Made by a program: the position numbers and the translations under genes. A model generated the notes under the pieces. That model was given only the letters and a program-made list of their open reading frames with translations, searched no databases and was not told where the DNA came from. This document shows, in pieces, positions 1 to 9,852 of a DNA stretch of 64,000 bases. This stretch comes from Prorocentrum cordatum (lineage: Eukaryota; Sar; Dinophyceae; Prorocentrales; Prorocentraceae): NCBI GenBank assembly GCA_963575745.1, contig CAUYUJ010003582.1:1-64000 (forward strand). Direction: 5' to 3'. Position 1 is the stretch's first letter. The number at the start of each line of letters is the position of its first letter.

Positions 1-2
1 TC

Positions 3-3000
3 GACGGCCCCGGGAGGATTGCGCACAAGATTATTAAGCCGAAGGTTGTCGAGCCTCTCCCTGTATCCCTGCCTGGCGACGTTGATTCCCTGCCGCAGGT
101 GGGCTCGCTGGCGGTTGATGGTGTTTTGCAGGAGTGGCTTCCGCTTTGGATCAAGGACTCGAGGAATGATGAGCAGCACGCCTCCGAGTGGAATGTGGCG
201 ACAACCCTTGAGCCCATCAGTGTCTCGCAGGTGCGCTCGGCCATCCTCTTCTTCGGCAGGAGGAAAGGCCTGGGCTGGGACTCCTTTCATCCGCGGCTGC
301 TTGGGGAGCTCTCGGACGCCTTGGTTGCTCGATTTGCGGCCATCTTAAACCGGTTTGAGCTCACTGCCAAAGTCCCCGAGCTTTGGACGACGATGTTCGT
401 TTTCATTCCCAAGCCTCCTCCTGACGTCGGCCGTCGGCCGATAGGGCTCCTGGGCCTATGGCCCCGCGCATGGTCCAGGGTACGACAGCAACGAGTTCGC
501 GCTTGGGAACACAGCGTGGATGCCAGCTTCTTTTGGGGCAAGTCCGGCGATGCGGCGGCCGACAGAGCTGCTTGCATCCACAACCTGCTGGTGGTGCATG
601 CTAAGCGCCACGGCTTCGTCAGCGGCACTCTGTACTACGTCGTGCGGAAGTTTTACGAGAACATCTCCCACGGCGCCATGCGCGAGGCTGGCAGGCACTA
701 CGGCTTTGACGAGCAGCTGCTGCGATGCCTGTGCGCGGTCTACCGTGACCCAGGCGGGCCCGCTGGCTTGGCGCGACCTCGCGCCTGGTTGTCCCCAACG
801 GCACGGTGATCGCGGGTTGCAGCTGCGCGACTGGCACCGTGAAGCTCATGACCTTGTGCGTTTTACGGACTATTGCCATTGAGACGCCTGTTTGCTGGCC
901 GCTGAACTTGGTGGACGACTTGAAGGTGCATGCTGTGGGTTCTCTCCGCATTGTGGCTCGGCAATTGGTCAAAGCAGCCACGATTGTAGCCACTCAGATG
1001 AATGAGCTCGACCTTCCGCTCAACTTGGACAAGACCTGCTTCCTGTGTTCGAGCCCTGAGTTGCTCGAGGCTCTGCTGGACGACCCCGACTGGCCGTTCG
1101 ACGAGTCCTTCCTGGCCACCACCCACCGTGACCTGGGTGGCGACGCTTCTGACGGCAAGGCTCGCCGCGTGCCTGTACAAAACAAGCGCCTCCTCGAATC
1201 GTCGGCCGCTGCGATTCGGCTCTCGAAGATTGGGCGGGGGAGGGAGGCTTCTCGGGTGCACAGAGCGGGCCCAGTCGCTAAGGCCACGTGGGGGGCGCAC
1301 ATTAATGGTCTTGGGAATTCGGCTCTGAGGACTCTGAGGGTGGCCTCTGCCAGGTCTTTTGGCCCCCTCCAGCCTGGATCCTCCCTCGGCCTCACCTTCC
1401 TTCTTTGCGGGGCCCCCCAGCGGGATCCTCTTGTTTCGACGACGGTGGGCGCCGTCAAGTCATTTGTTTCTTTCTGGTGGCACCGCAGTGTCACGAAGCA
1501 GGTCCTCCTCTCTGCGTTTGACGATGCACTCGTGTCTGCGAGGAAACCTAAACCCTGGGGCTCCGCCAAGCAACCTCTTGCCGCTCTTGTGTTAACGCTT
1601 GCTCGGATTGGTTGGAGGTTGGATGTCCCAAGCGAGGTCCTGATTGACCAGGCGGGTCGCTCCTGGAGTTTGTCTGCGTTTTCCCCGGCCTTCTTCGCCC
1701 TTCGCGTGCGCGAGGCGTGTGAGGAAGCGATTGCAATGGAAGAGCAGGCTAGGCAGAGTGATTTTGGAACCGAATGGCGCGGCCCCATCTGTCTCAAGCC
1801 GGCTCTGGATCTGATCTCGAAGCAAGGCTCAGCTTGGTCTGATCATTGTCGTCACTGCTTGCGCAGCCTTGTTACCAACAGGTATTGGTGCCAGCGGCGG
1901 TTTCATGACGCCTGTCAGGACATACCCCCTGCCTGCCTGGCCTGCCAGGCCCCATCAGGTACCATGTTTCATCGTCGATTTGATTGCCCCGCCCACGATG
2001 CGTGGCGACGGGATGTTTTGAGCCCCGACCTGCGCCGGGCAGCTGGTAGAGTGCGCCTTCTTTCGTCCAGGGCCCAGGAGTTGTTCGCCAGGTGTGTGCT
2101 CCCAGACCCCGCTTGCTGGTTCTCGCGCCCCTCCGAACCCCCTGAGGCCACGGTCTATAGGCACAATTGGCCTGCCGACGGGCTGGTGCTCGGGGAATGG
2201 GCCCATGTGTTCTTGGACGGCTCGTGTTTCGAGCCTGCCCTCCCTAGGATTCGATCGGCGGGATGGGCGGTGATCGTTACGGACGGGTGGGGAAAGTTTC
2301 TCGTGCGATTTGGGGGCGCGTGCCCGTGTGTGAAGCTCCAGCCCAGGTCGCCCGTGACGGTGAGGACTATGCAGTGGTCTCTCTCGTTCGCCATGCTACT
2401 GTGTTCCCTGGGGCCAACTTGTATGGGGACTGTGCCGGAACTCTCGGGTATGTTTCGGACCCCGCGGGAGCTGTTTGTCCCGATAATGCTCGGGCGCATA
2501 TGTGGCAGCATGTGTTTGATAAGCTCGACGGAGTGCGGTGGCGTAAAGTTCCTGCCCATTGCACCCTTCGTGATGTCGAGAACGGTAAGCTCAGCCGTCT
2601 CGAGTATCTCGGCAATAAGGCTGCCGATGAATCTGCCAAGCGAGGCGCCTCATTGGGTCGAATCTCTGCCGCTGATCGTGCCGTCGTCGATGGTTGCTTT
2701 GAGTTGTCCCGGCTGTTGTGCAAGTTCTCAGCTGAGCAAGAAGCTCGGATCGGGGACAGTGGGCAGTTCGACCATGTCGGCATCGATTGGCTGAGGCACA
2801 TCACCCTTGAGGTCCCTCCTCTCCCTGATGATCCTCCTTCTCCTTCCGTGCCTTCTCCTCCTGGCCGTTTTGATTGTGGCTCCGTACGGCGGCCTCCTAT
2901 TGGGAGTGGCGGGACGGGTCGGGAGTCGGGTGGGGTGGGCGACGACGGTGAGGAGGGCAGGGCTGAGTGGCCCGACCTCCATGTCTGGCCGGCCCGCGCC

Positions 3001-3201
3001 CACGACATCATAGAGTGTGGGGTCACTGACCCCGCTGGGGCGGCCGCTGGCTCCCTGGCCTTCTGCACCCGTTGCGGTTCAGTCTGCACCGTCGGAGGGC
3101 ACGGTGGCAAGACTGCTCTCGCGTCGGATTGTCTGGGCCATCGTTCCCAGGGTCGTGAGAGGCAGTTGGCTTGGATTTTGCAGGGCCGCCATCCTTCGTA
3201 G
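3..3201 (+). pseudogene. Decayed LINE-type retrotransposon ORF (reverse transcriptase + RNase H), 5' end outside window
   Basis: The reading frame is already open at the window edge, so the element continues to the left. Frame 3 carries RT motifs 1-2 (FIPKP, RRPIGLL) and motif A (KFYENISH, about 647-672). Frame 2 takes over near 782 with motif B (VPNGTVIAGCSCAT), motif C VDDL (Asp codons 914-919) and motif D (LNLDKTCFLCSSPEL). RNase H begins near 2200 (VFLDGSC). The frame changes again near 2310-2350, after which GEDYAVV, PAHCT and LGNKAADE complete RNase H. A C-terminal FCTRCG motif and GRHP precede TAG at 3199-3201. Two frameshifts and loss of the motif A aspartate (Val, GTC, in the expected place) mark a dead copy. 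RT motifs B-D, RNase H and the Cys motif fit a LINE clade with RNase H, different from the copy at 54605. No endonuclease is visible inside the window. Confidence 0.85.
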
Positions 3202-3550
3202 TAAGATTTTCGGGTCTCGCGAGCGACCGTGTTATCGGACCCAGCTCGAGACTACCTCGCCGCCAAGATGGGTCTGGGCGACCTCCCGTTGCTCGCGCCA
3301 CCTCGGTCCAGTGGCTCTCTGGCTTCTTCGTCGGGCGGGATTGGGAGGGTTTGGGCTGGGACTGGGGTCGGCCTTCAGCGAGGCCTTTCACTTTACGGGT
3401 TCAGCTCTCGGGTAGAGGCTGAATCGCTCGGCGCTCGAGCGCAAGAGCGCCGACGGCAGGTTGTGCCGCCCGAGGAGGACTTGGACCCTCCCTAACTCGT
3501 TTGGAGTTTGTTTGATGCATGATTAATGTGGTGGCACCTTTCTAGCCGTT
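3202..3550. other. Non-coding tail after the LINE remnant
   Basis: GC-rich sequence following the LINE stop codon. It could be the element's 3' UTR, but I see no poly(A), no simple-sequence tail and no target duplication, so the 3' boundary is not defined. Confidence 0.4.
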
Positions 3551-3772
3551 GCCGAGCTCCTCCTCACTTCTCCTCCTCCTCCTCCTCCCCCTCCATTCCT
3601 TTCCCCACCCCCCCCCCATTACCCCCCCCCCTCCTCCTCCTCCTCCTCACTTCTCCTCCTCCTCCTCATCCTCCTCCTCCTCCTCACTTCTCCTCCTCCT
3701 CCTCCTCCTCACTCCTCCTCCTCCTCCTTTTCCTCCTCCTCCTCCTCCTCCTTCTCCTCCTCCGCCCCCTTT
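3551..3772. repeat. (CTC)n pyrimidine microsatellite
   Basis: About 220 bp of CTC/TCC triplets with short C runs on the + strand (polypurine on the - strand). The poly-Ser/Pro/Leu frames across it are composition artefacts. Confidence 0.95.
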
Positions 3773-3838
3773 GAGCTTCGAGCTGCGGGCAGTGTCGTGA
3801 CAGAAGGTTCTGGCCCCCCATCTCCCTGTGCTCCCCCA

Positions 3839-4085
3839 CGACGGCGGCCGTTCGTCGTTCTCGGGGCCCTGGGGCCGAGTCCATCGTCGTCAACATCGGC
3901 GTTGTGCTCCAGGCTTTGCGCCCCCCGTCCTCCAACGCATTTGAAGACCACGACGGCGGCCGTTCGTCGTTCTCGGGGTCCTGGGGCCGAGTCCATTGTC
4001 GTCCACATCGGCGTTGTGCTCCAGGCTTTGCGCCCCCCGACCTTCAACGCACTTGAAGATCACGGCGGCGGCCGGTGCGTGGCTC
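3839..4085. repeat. 112-nt tandem repeat, about 2.2 copies
   Basis: ACGGCGGCCGTTCGTCGTTC recurs at 3841 and 3953, and a degraded third start lies at 4062. The first two units are nearly identical. It abuts the hairpin element at 4103. Confidence 0.85.
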
Positions 4086-4102
4086 TCGGAGTCTTGTCGG
4101 AG

Positions 4103-4252
4103 GGCACCAACTATACACCTACACGGATCCTGGCCAGGCCGATCCTAGGCCCAGGATCGGTGTATATGCATCCTGTCCAAGGCAGGCTCCTACAAAGATC
4201 CTGGGCCCAGGGTGATCCTGGCAAGGATTGGTGTTGGTGTATAGTTGGTGCC
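4103..4252. mobile_element. 150-bp foldback / MITE-like element with 17-bp perfect terminal inverted repeats
   Basis: The left end GGCACCAACTATACACC (4103-4119) is the exact reverse complement of the right end at 4236-4252. Similarity continues inward (the TCCTGGCCAGG and CCTGGCAAGGA regions), so the whole unit folds back. No target-site duplication is evident in the flanks. It could be a MITE or simply a structured repeat; no coding capacity. Confidence 0.65.
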
Positions 4253-4431
4253 TTCCTATCCTGGGGGCCCTCGCCAGGCCCCCCCGGGGGCCGTCAAGGA
4301 ACATCCTGGGACGGAAAAAAACTGGACCCCGGGCAGTGGGCCGACCCAGAGGGTCGGCGGCGCGCCGGGGGGCAGCTGAGAGGGTCGGGCCTGCTCACGA
4401 GGCCTTCCTCAGGCGATCGCAGACATGGATC

Positions 4432-4685
4432 AAGGAGGAGGGGGAGGAGGGGGAGGAGGAGGAGGAGGAGGAGGAGGAGGAGGAGGAGGAGGAGGAGCGA
4501 GGAGGTGGTAAGAGGTAAGGAGGAGGAGGGAGGAGGAGGAGGAGGAGGAGCGAGGAGAGGAGGAGGAGGCAGTTGCGGCGCGGCGGCGGCGGCGGGCGGC
4601 GGAGAAGGAGTGAGAGGATGAGGAGGAGGAGGGAGGGAGGTGGAGAGGAGAGGAGGAGGAGGAGGAGGAGGAGTAGGTGTAGGAG
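4432..4685. repeat. (GAG)n polypurine microsatellite
   Basis: GAG/GGA triplets on the + strand, with a short GGCGGC patch near 4575-4600. Confidence 0.95.
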
Positions 4686-4815
4686 GCGAGGAAACCTTTT
4701 TGTTGTAATTTGCTGTTTGGTGGACATCAGGCAGATTCGTTACATGGATCAAGGGGGGCGTGGATTAGCGAAGGGTTCCGCCCGCGGGTGTCGCGGGATG
4801 TCGCAGCAGCCGAGT

Positions 4816-5196
4816 GTCTTTTTGTTTTATTTTTTTTTTTTTTTTTTTTTATAGTTTACTTTTTTTTTCTGCAGCGCACCGAACCGAGCGGCACGGCCGA
4901 ACACATGGACTTTTCTTTTGTTGTATGTTATTTTTTTTTTTTTTTTATAGTTCGTTTATTTCTTTTTTTTTTTTTTGTCATTTTTTTTTTTTCTTTTTAT
5001 TCTTTTTTTTTTTTCTTTTTTTTTTTTTGGTTATTTTGTTTTTTTTTTCATTTGTTTTCTTTTTTTTATTTGAATTTTTTTATTAATTTGATTTTTTTGT
5101 TTTTTTTTCTTTTTTTTTTTTTCTTTTTCGGTATTTTTTTTGTTATTGACTGTGATTTTTTCCTTTCGTATTTTTTGTTTTATGTTTTTTTATCTG
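4816..5196. repeat. Extreme T-rich tract
   Basis: About 380 bp in which nearly all bases on the + strand are T, broken by isolated C, A and G. It starts right after GC-rich sequence, and the phenylalanine-rich frames across it have no protein character. It could be a very long eroded poly(A) of a minus-strand retroposon, but no retroposed body is recognisable beside it. Confidence 0.9.
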
Positions 5197-5299
5197 GGGA
5201 GGGCACCTCCCCGGATCCATGGACCTGGCGACTGCGCGCCACAGCCATGGATCGCTCATCCGTGTTTGCGCGCCCCCGACCTCGGAGGGGAGCTCCCGG

Positions 5300-5440
5300 C
5301 CCCGACGTCGGGCGTCTCACGAAAAACTCGAGACGAGGCTTCGCGTCGTATTTGACCTCTCAGGGCTCTCACCGGGCCTCGGGATCGTCAACAAAACGAC
5401 TCGGGACGCAACACCGGCCTCGGGGCAGTGGTCGGGAGGC
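5300..5440 (+). repeat. Dispersed repeat family F4, copy 1
   Basis: Contains GGGCGTCTC, CTCGAGACG, the segment around CCGGGCCTCGGGA with CGTCAA, and GTGGTCGGGAGGCCGG. Matching copies lie at 7205-7345, 47158-47275 (inverted) and 62450-62560. No ORF is conserved between copies. Confidence 0.7.
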
Positions 5441-5587
5441 CGGGGGCCCAGGTCTCGACAAGATCGAGACGTCGGACGTCTGGGGGAGGAGGTTTTCAGG
5501 CGCTTTCGTCGGTCCTCGGCTCGTTTCTGGCCTCTGGGTGCTCTCCAGCGGCTGCGCTTCGGCGGCAGTGTCCTGGGGCTGCCGGGA

Positions 5588-5850
5588 GGGCCCCGAACGG
5601 CCGCTGCAGGAGGCCGGAGTTGCACGAAAGCCAGACGACGATGAGCACTGAGGGGGCAGGCCTCCTCAAGAGGGCGGCGGGGCGTGGGAAGCTTCTCAAA
5701 GGGCCGGGGTCGCCCCGAACGGCCGCCGGAGGCACAAGTTGCACGAAAGCCAGACGACGATGAGCGTTGAGGGGGCAGGCCTCCTCAAGAGGGCGGCGGG
5801 GCGTGGGAAGCTTCTCAGAGGGCCGTCGTCACCCCGAACGGCCGCCGGGG
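5588..5850. repeat. 119-nt tandem repeat, about 2.2 copies
   Basis: TTGCACGAAAGCCAGACGAC recurs at 5620 and 5739. The unit also holds CAAGAGGGCGGCGGGGCGTG and CCCCGAACGGCCGC, the latter starting again near 5832. Confidence 0.85.
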
Positions 5851-6009
5851 AGGCCCGGGCTGCGGGGCAAGGCCGGCGGCCATGTGGTCCTTTTGGAGGG
5901 GGGGCAGGCCTGCTCAGAGGCCGGCGGGGCTCGGGGGAAGCTTCTCTCGGGAGGCCGAGGAGTCCTCGCGAGCCTGCTCGCTCCCACTCGAGCCTTCCTC
6001 TCAGGAGGG

Positions 6010-6171
6010 GAAGAAACACACAGACACAATTAATCGTCGATTTCCCAGAAAATATGGGAAAATATGGGAAGTGGTGGGGAAGACAAAACCCCCAGAAAAT
6101 ATAGGAAAATATGGGGAATCTTTTTATTTGTGTGTATTTATTTGTGTGTCCCAGGGCCCCTTCATCCTCCC
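6010..6171 (+). repeat. Dispersed AT-rich repeat family F2, copy 1
   Basis: Begins GAAACACACAGACACAATTA, then AT-rich sequence with CAGAAAATATGGGAAAATAT, ending TTTTTATTTGTGTGT…CCCAGGGCCCCTTCAT. Copies lie at 51132-51322 and 62656-62780. Ends are sharp against GC-rich flanks. No terminal inverted repeat was seen. Confidence 0.8.
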
Positions 6172-6861
6172 CCGCCCCGCCCCGGCTCCGGGCGTCTGCG
6201 GTGTCGTGCCTCTCCACGTGTTCTACTTTGTGTGTGCGTGTGCAGTTCACCACCTACCAAACCACCCCCACCCAACCCGAAGGCCTCGATTCGCCCTCCA
6301 CTTCCAGTGGTGGGGGGGGGGGTGTCGGGGAGCATCGAAAGAACACGCATGGAACCCATACCCCCCCCAACCCGAAATTCGGGTCTTCGGGTTGGGTTGG
6401 GGTGGTCTGGTAGGTAGTCAGCAGTCTCAAGAGCGACCCGTCCCCCTGAGCCCCTCTCTCCACCCGCCCCCTTCGTCGGCCGCGCCCTCCCCCCGCTCCT
6501 CCTGTCGCCCGGCGGCCCGATGCGCTCCAACGGCATCCCCGTGTAGGCGTCCCATCGCCAGCGCAGCCACCCTCTGCCTAGCCGCCGACGCAAAGAGGGT
6601 GCGCTCTCGCAAGGCTCCCCCCATGCCTTCCCCCTCCCCCGCCCCGTCTCCAGGCGTCCGGTGTCGTGCCTCTCTGCGTGTTCTCTCGTGTGCGCCGAGC
6701 GCGTTCCACTACTCGCGAGGTGCCTACTGGCAAACGTTTGAAGCAGAACGCATGTCGGCACCGGTGGTCGTGTTATCATCGTAGATCCCCCAGGGCGGAT
6801 CCAGGCCATCTGCGAGTAGTTGCTTGGCGAGTAGTGAAGCGCGCTTCTCTATACAGTTGAG
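6172..6861. other. GC-rich stretch without recognisable gene
   Basis: Contains a C/CA-rich patch with a partial inverted duplication (ACCTACCAAACCACC near 6250 versus GGTGGTCTGGTAGGT near 6400), which suggests a loose foldback of about 160 bp. TGTCGTGCCTCTC occurs near 6203 and again near 6661. Nothing else identified. Confidence 0.5.
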
Positions 6862-7025
6862 GCCAGTCCACAAGAAACCGTCCACAGGAAACCCAACCCT
6901 GAGACCCCAGGATGTCCGTTCACTTTTGATGTGGGAACGTCACGCATTCCTAGCAGAACTATCGAAACCCAGGAAACCCAGGGCACCCGGGAGGCGAGCA
7001 GGGTGTTTCTTGGCACGGGCCCCCA
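6862..7025 (-). repeat. Dispersed repeat family F3, inverted copy
   Basis: Read on the - strand it contains the family landmarks GCCAAGAAACACCCTGCT, CCCTGGGTTTC and GGTTGGGTTTCCTGTGGACG. Other copies lie at 23512-23690, 45520-45690, 54359-54400 (left part) and 60259-60435. Confidence 0.75.
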
Positions 7026-7204
7026 CTGTGTGCGTGCTCTCTCGAGGCTCTGGTTTTCGGGCCGTTCCGTTCAGCTCCGGGTAGGGGAGCCTCTCTCTGT
7101 GGCCTAGGCCCGTCGTGTCAAGGCTCTACCATGTGGCGCTCCTAGTGGCCGCACGATGACTGCAGTAATCCAGCACGTGGCTCTGAGACACTCGCCCCGT
7201 GGGC

Positions 7205-7345
7205 TTCCCAGACATCGGGCGTCTCGAAAAAATCGAGACGGAGGTTTTTCGTCGTCTTCGACCTCTCGGGGCCCTCGCCGGGCCTCGGGACCGTCAAACA
7301 TCGACTCGGGATAACAAGCCGGTCCCGGCGAAGTGGTCGGGAGGC
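7205..7345 (+). repeat. Dispersed repeat family F4, copy 2
   Basis: Same family as 5300-5440. This copy contains the perfect hairpin CGTCTCGA (7220-7227) / TCGAGACG (7233-7240), then CCGGGCCTCGGGACCGTCAA and GTGGTCGGGAGGCCGG. Confidence 0.75.
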
Positions 7346-7385
7346 CGGAGGCTCCTAGGGGGCAGCGACAATTAAAACAGGGCCA

Positions 7386-7517
7386 GGATCGGGATAAATC
7401 GCTCCAGAGCGTTTCGGAGCGCCCTCAGAACGTTCCCGAACGCTCTGGAGCGGCCGCGGCGCCCAATACATCCTCCAAACCCGCCGATTCTCAGAGACTT
7501 CGAGTGATCCCGATCCG
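7386..7517. other. Nested inverted repeats (candidate stem-loop structure)
   Basis: Outer arms GGATCGGGAT (7386-7395) and ATCCCGATCC (7508-7517) enclose an inner 14-bp perfect stem, CGCTCCAGAGCGTT (7400-7413) with AACGCTCTGGAGCG (7439-7452). The function is unknown; it may be a decayed foldback element. Confidence 0.6.
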
Positions 7518-7667
7518 ATTGTGTCCCGATCTTCGCGCCGTTTTACAGCGGCAATATACGACGAAGCACGACGAAGCAGAGGCATGCGCAGGCAGCGCGT
7601 GCGGCAGGGCCGTCGGCGAGAGAGAATCGGCGAGCGTGCGGCCCTCCCCGCGCGAGCGAGCCGGGGG

Positions 7668-7750
7668 GGCGCGCGCCTGGACAACCTCGAGGCGTCGGAT
7701 CTCTGGGCTCGCGGGTCCGCCGGCGGCCATCTGTCGCACCTCTGCCCCTC
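7668..7750 (+). repeat. 80-bp dispersed repeat F6, copy 1
   Basis: GCGCGCCTGGACAACCTCGA, CGTCGGAT, TCTGGG and CATCTGTCGCACCTCTG, repeated with few changes at 8083-8166. Part of it (CGACAAGATCGAGACGTCGG) is also present near 5457. Confidence 0.75.
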
Positions 7751-7789
7751 CCGTCCTTCGGGCTGGACGAAAGGGGGGGGATTGGAAAA

Positions 7790-7983
7790 TCGGGGGCGGA
7801 AAAGAGGGGGGTGATGACTAGGGGGGGATGGATATCATGGCGGGGGCCATGATATCTCCCCAGATTTCATGGTGCCTCTTCTTATTTCATTACGTCCCTG
7901 GCCCCCCCGCTGGGCCGCGCACATGCCGCCGGTCATGATTTGCACCCCTCCCTCTTGGACACCCCCCTCTTGGCCGCTCCCGA
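7790..7983 (+). mobile_element. MITE family A, copy 1 (194 bp)
   Basis: Left end TCGGGGGCGG and right end CCGCTCCCGA are imperfect terminal inverted repeats of about 23 bp (continuing AAAAGAGGGGGGTG on the left and CACCCCCCTCTTGG on the right). Inside is a perfect hairpin ATATCATGGC / GCCATGATAT. The flanks share only GAAAA, a possible remnant duplication. Other copies start at 43938, 46347 and 50277. Confidence 0.8.
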
Positions 7984-8001
7984 GAAAAGGGGGGGTTAAG
8001 G

Positions 8002-8082
8002 AATCTGCTGCGTGCAGCTGGCTTCGGCCCCACCGAGGGGCCCATTCCTCGGTACATAGCCGCCTCTGGCGCCGCGCGAGCG
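8002..8082 (+). repeat. Dispersed repeat F5, copy 1
   Basis: About 80 bp from TCTGCTGCGTGCAGCTGG through CCACCGAGGGGCCCATTCCT to ACATAGCCGCC. It is almost identical to 52019-52092. Confidence 0.8.
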
Positions 8083-8166
8083 AGCGGGGGGACGCGCGCC
8101 TCGACAACATCGAGACGTCGGATTTCTGGGTTCGCGGCCGCTGGCGGCCATCTGTCGCACCTCTGT
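8083..8166 (+). repeat. 80-bp dispersed repeat F6, copy 2
   Basis: GCGAGCGAGCGGGGGGACGC, then CTCGACAACATCGAGACGTC and CATCTGTCGCACCTCTG. Close match to 7668-7750. Confidence 0.75.
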
Positions 8167-8268
8167 TCAAGTCGGGCCTGTCCCCCTATACAGGGGGATT
8201 TTCGACGGAAAGTAAGAGATACCCCAAACATAGTCCAAAAATAATCCCAAAAAATAGTCTAGGGACTA
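8167..8268 (+). mobile_element. MITE family B, truncated copy (left end only)
   Basis: Starts TCAAGTCGGGCCTGTCCCCC and TTTTCGACG, the left inverted repeat of family B (see 9138-9364 and 46577-46763). About 100 bp remain. The right terminus is absent and GC-rich sequence follows abruptly. Confidence 0.65.
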
Positions 8269-8469
8269 CCGGCGTGGCGTCGGGCGCTGGGCAGCGCCGG
8301 GTGCTTCGGTCGCGCTTCCCGGCGCCAGCAGCGCTTCGGGCCGGCGCCAGCAGCGCTTCGGGCCGACCTTGCCTCGGCAGGCGCGGTCCCTCGGAGGCTG
8401 CGCAGAGTCCTCCCTGGGCGTGCATCCGAAGATGTGTGTTTTTCGGTCCGCGGCCCCCCGGAGCTCCAG

Positions 8470-8645
8470 ATCGGGGGCGGACAGAACCCCCAACAGTGAC
8501 ACGTCGATTAGTGAATTGTCCGTTTCCGGTTCTCGAGAGGGCGCCGTGGCCGTTATTTTCCAGGCTTGCGCCCGCCAGGTTTGGGCCTCAGGTCGTTTTC
8601 TCTAAACCACGTTTTACTAAAGGGGGGTCTGTCCATCCCCGATCC
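8470..8645 (+). repeat. Dispersed repeat family F1, copy 1
   Basis: From GGGGGCGGACAGAACCCCCA through GACACGTCGATTAGTGAATT, GGTTCTCGAGAGGGCGCCG and AACCACGTTTTACTA to GGTCTGTCCATCCCCGA. It is almost identical to 51690-51868; a diverged partial copy is at 50998-51128. Confidence 0.85.
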
Positions 8646-8843
8646 CCCCAAGCGGCGTTGCGCCCCAAATTTGTGCCTGAGTACCCCGGGCCCGCCGCCG
8701 CATGCGTCGACGGCGTGGTGGTGGAGCGCTGCGGCTGCGGCTGGGCCGCCGCGCGGGCAGACGGGCGGGCGCACGGGCGGGGTGCCTTCCTCTCTTGATG
8801 GGCCGGTCTTCCACCACCGCCACCGTACACTTGCGGGGGGGAA

Positions 8844-8912
8844 GGAGGTGGAGGAGGAGGAGGAGGAGGAGGAGGAGGAGGAGGAGGAGGAGGAGGAGGA
8901 GGAGGAGGACCC
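8844..8912. repeat. (GAG)n microsatellite
   Basis: About 70 bp of near-pure GGA/GAG triplets, followed by T-rich sequence to about 8995. Confidence 0.95.
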
Positions 8913-9027
8913 CCTTTGTTTGTTTGCTTTTTTTTTTCTATTGATTTTTTGGTTACCAACTTTGTATTTCTTTGTGTGTGTTTTTGTTTTTTTTCTTCCC
9001 CCCTCCTACTTCGGGTGGTGGCGGTGG

Positions 9028-9580
9028 GAAACACGCCCCTCGGGGCGTGATCGGGCGGCCTGGCCGCGCTCCCACCACGGCCGTTCTCTCTCGGCTGCCT
9101 CCTGCCACGGCGGTTCTCTCTATGTTGCCTCCTGCGCTGAAGTCGGACCTGTCCCCCTACAGAGGGGATTTGCGACGAAAAATTTCGCAGTGCCCCAGAA
9201 ATAGTCAAACAGTGCTCCAGAACTGGTCTGGGCACCATTTTTTGCGGATTCTGTTTGACCTTTTTGGGCGTTTTATTATTATTATTATTGTTATTATTAT
9301 TATTACTATTATTATTATTATTTTTCGTCGAACATCCCTCTGTAGGGGGGCACGCCCGACATAATCCTGCGCCTGCGGCATCCGCTTCCGCCTCCGCCGC
9401 CGGGGCCTCGGCGGCGGAGGTGGGAAACACGCCCACCATCTCTTTCTCTCTCTCTCTCTCTCTTCCTCCGGGCGTGGTCGGGCGGCCTTGGCCGCGCTCC
9501 CACCACGGCCGTTCTCTCTCGGTTGCCTCCTGCGCCTGCGGCATCCGCTTCCGCCTCCGCCGCCGGGGCCCCGGCGGCGC
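9028..9580. repeat. Local segmental duplication, period about 390 bp
   Basis: GGGAAACACGCCC, GGCCGCGCTCCCACCACGGC, CGTTCTCTCTCGG and TTGCCTCCTGCGC occur at 9028-9137 and again at 9421-9537. After the MITE at 9138-9364 the flank continues CTGCGGCATCCGCTTCCGCC, as it does uninterrupted at 9537. The second copy is thus an unoccupied version of the first. A (CT)n run lies at 9440-9466. Confidence 0.8.
9138..9364 (+). mobile_element. MITE family B, complete copy with 8-bp target-site duplication
   Basis: The terminal inverted repeats are about 44 bp: left TGAAGTCGGACCTGTCCCCC…TGCGACGAAAAA, right (reverse complement) TTATGTCGGGCGTGCCCCCC…TTCGACGAAAAA. TCCTGCGC flanks it at 9130-9137 and 9365-9372. 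The paralogous segment at 9526-9545 holds TCCTGCGC only once, the expected empty site. An ATT/TTA microsatellite (9270-9320) lies inside. The 8-bp duplication is the length typical of hAT and a few other cut-and-paste superfamilies. No transposase; non-autonomous. Confidence 0.88.
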
Positions 9581-9662
9581 CCCCGCCCCGCCCCGCGCCC
9601 TCCGCCTGCGGGGGGTCCCCGCGGCCGCCGCGGCCCCGGCGGCCCGCTCCTTTCCTGGCCCC

Positions 9663-9852
9663 CCGCTGGGGAGGAGGAGGAGGAGGGGGAGGAGGAGGAG
9701 GAGGAGGAGGAGGAGGAGGAAGAGGAGGAGGAGGGGAAGGAGGAGCAGGAGGAGGAGGAGGAGGAGGAGGAGGAGGAGGAGGAGGGGGAGGAGGAGGAGG
9801 AGGTGGGTGGAGGAGGAGGAGGAGGAGGAGGAGGAGGAGGAGGAGGAGAAAG
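9663..9852. repeat. (GAG)n polypurine microsatellite
   Basis: About 190 bp of GGA/GAG triplets with few interruptions. Confidence 0.95.

Noticed and set aside
9255-9330. Gene-like frame inside MITE B
   Set aside because: It comes from the ATT/TTA microsatellite in the element interior.
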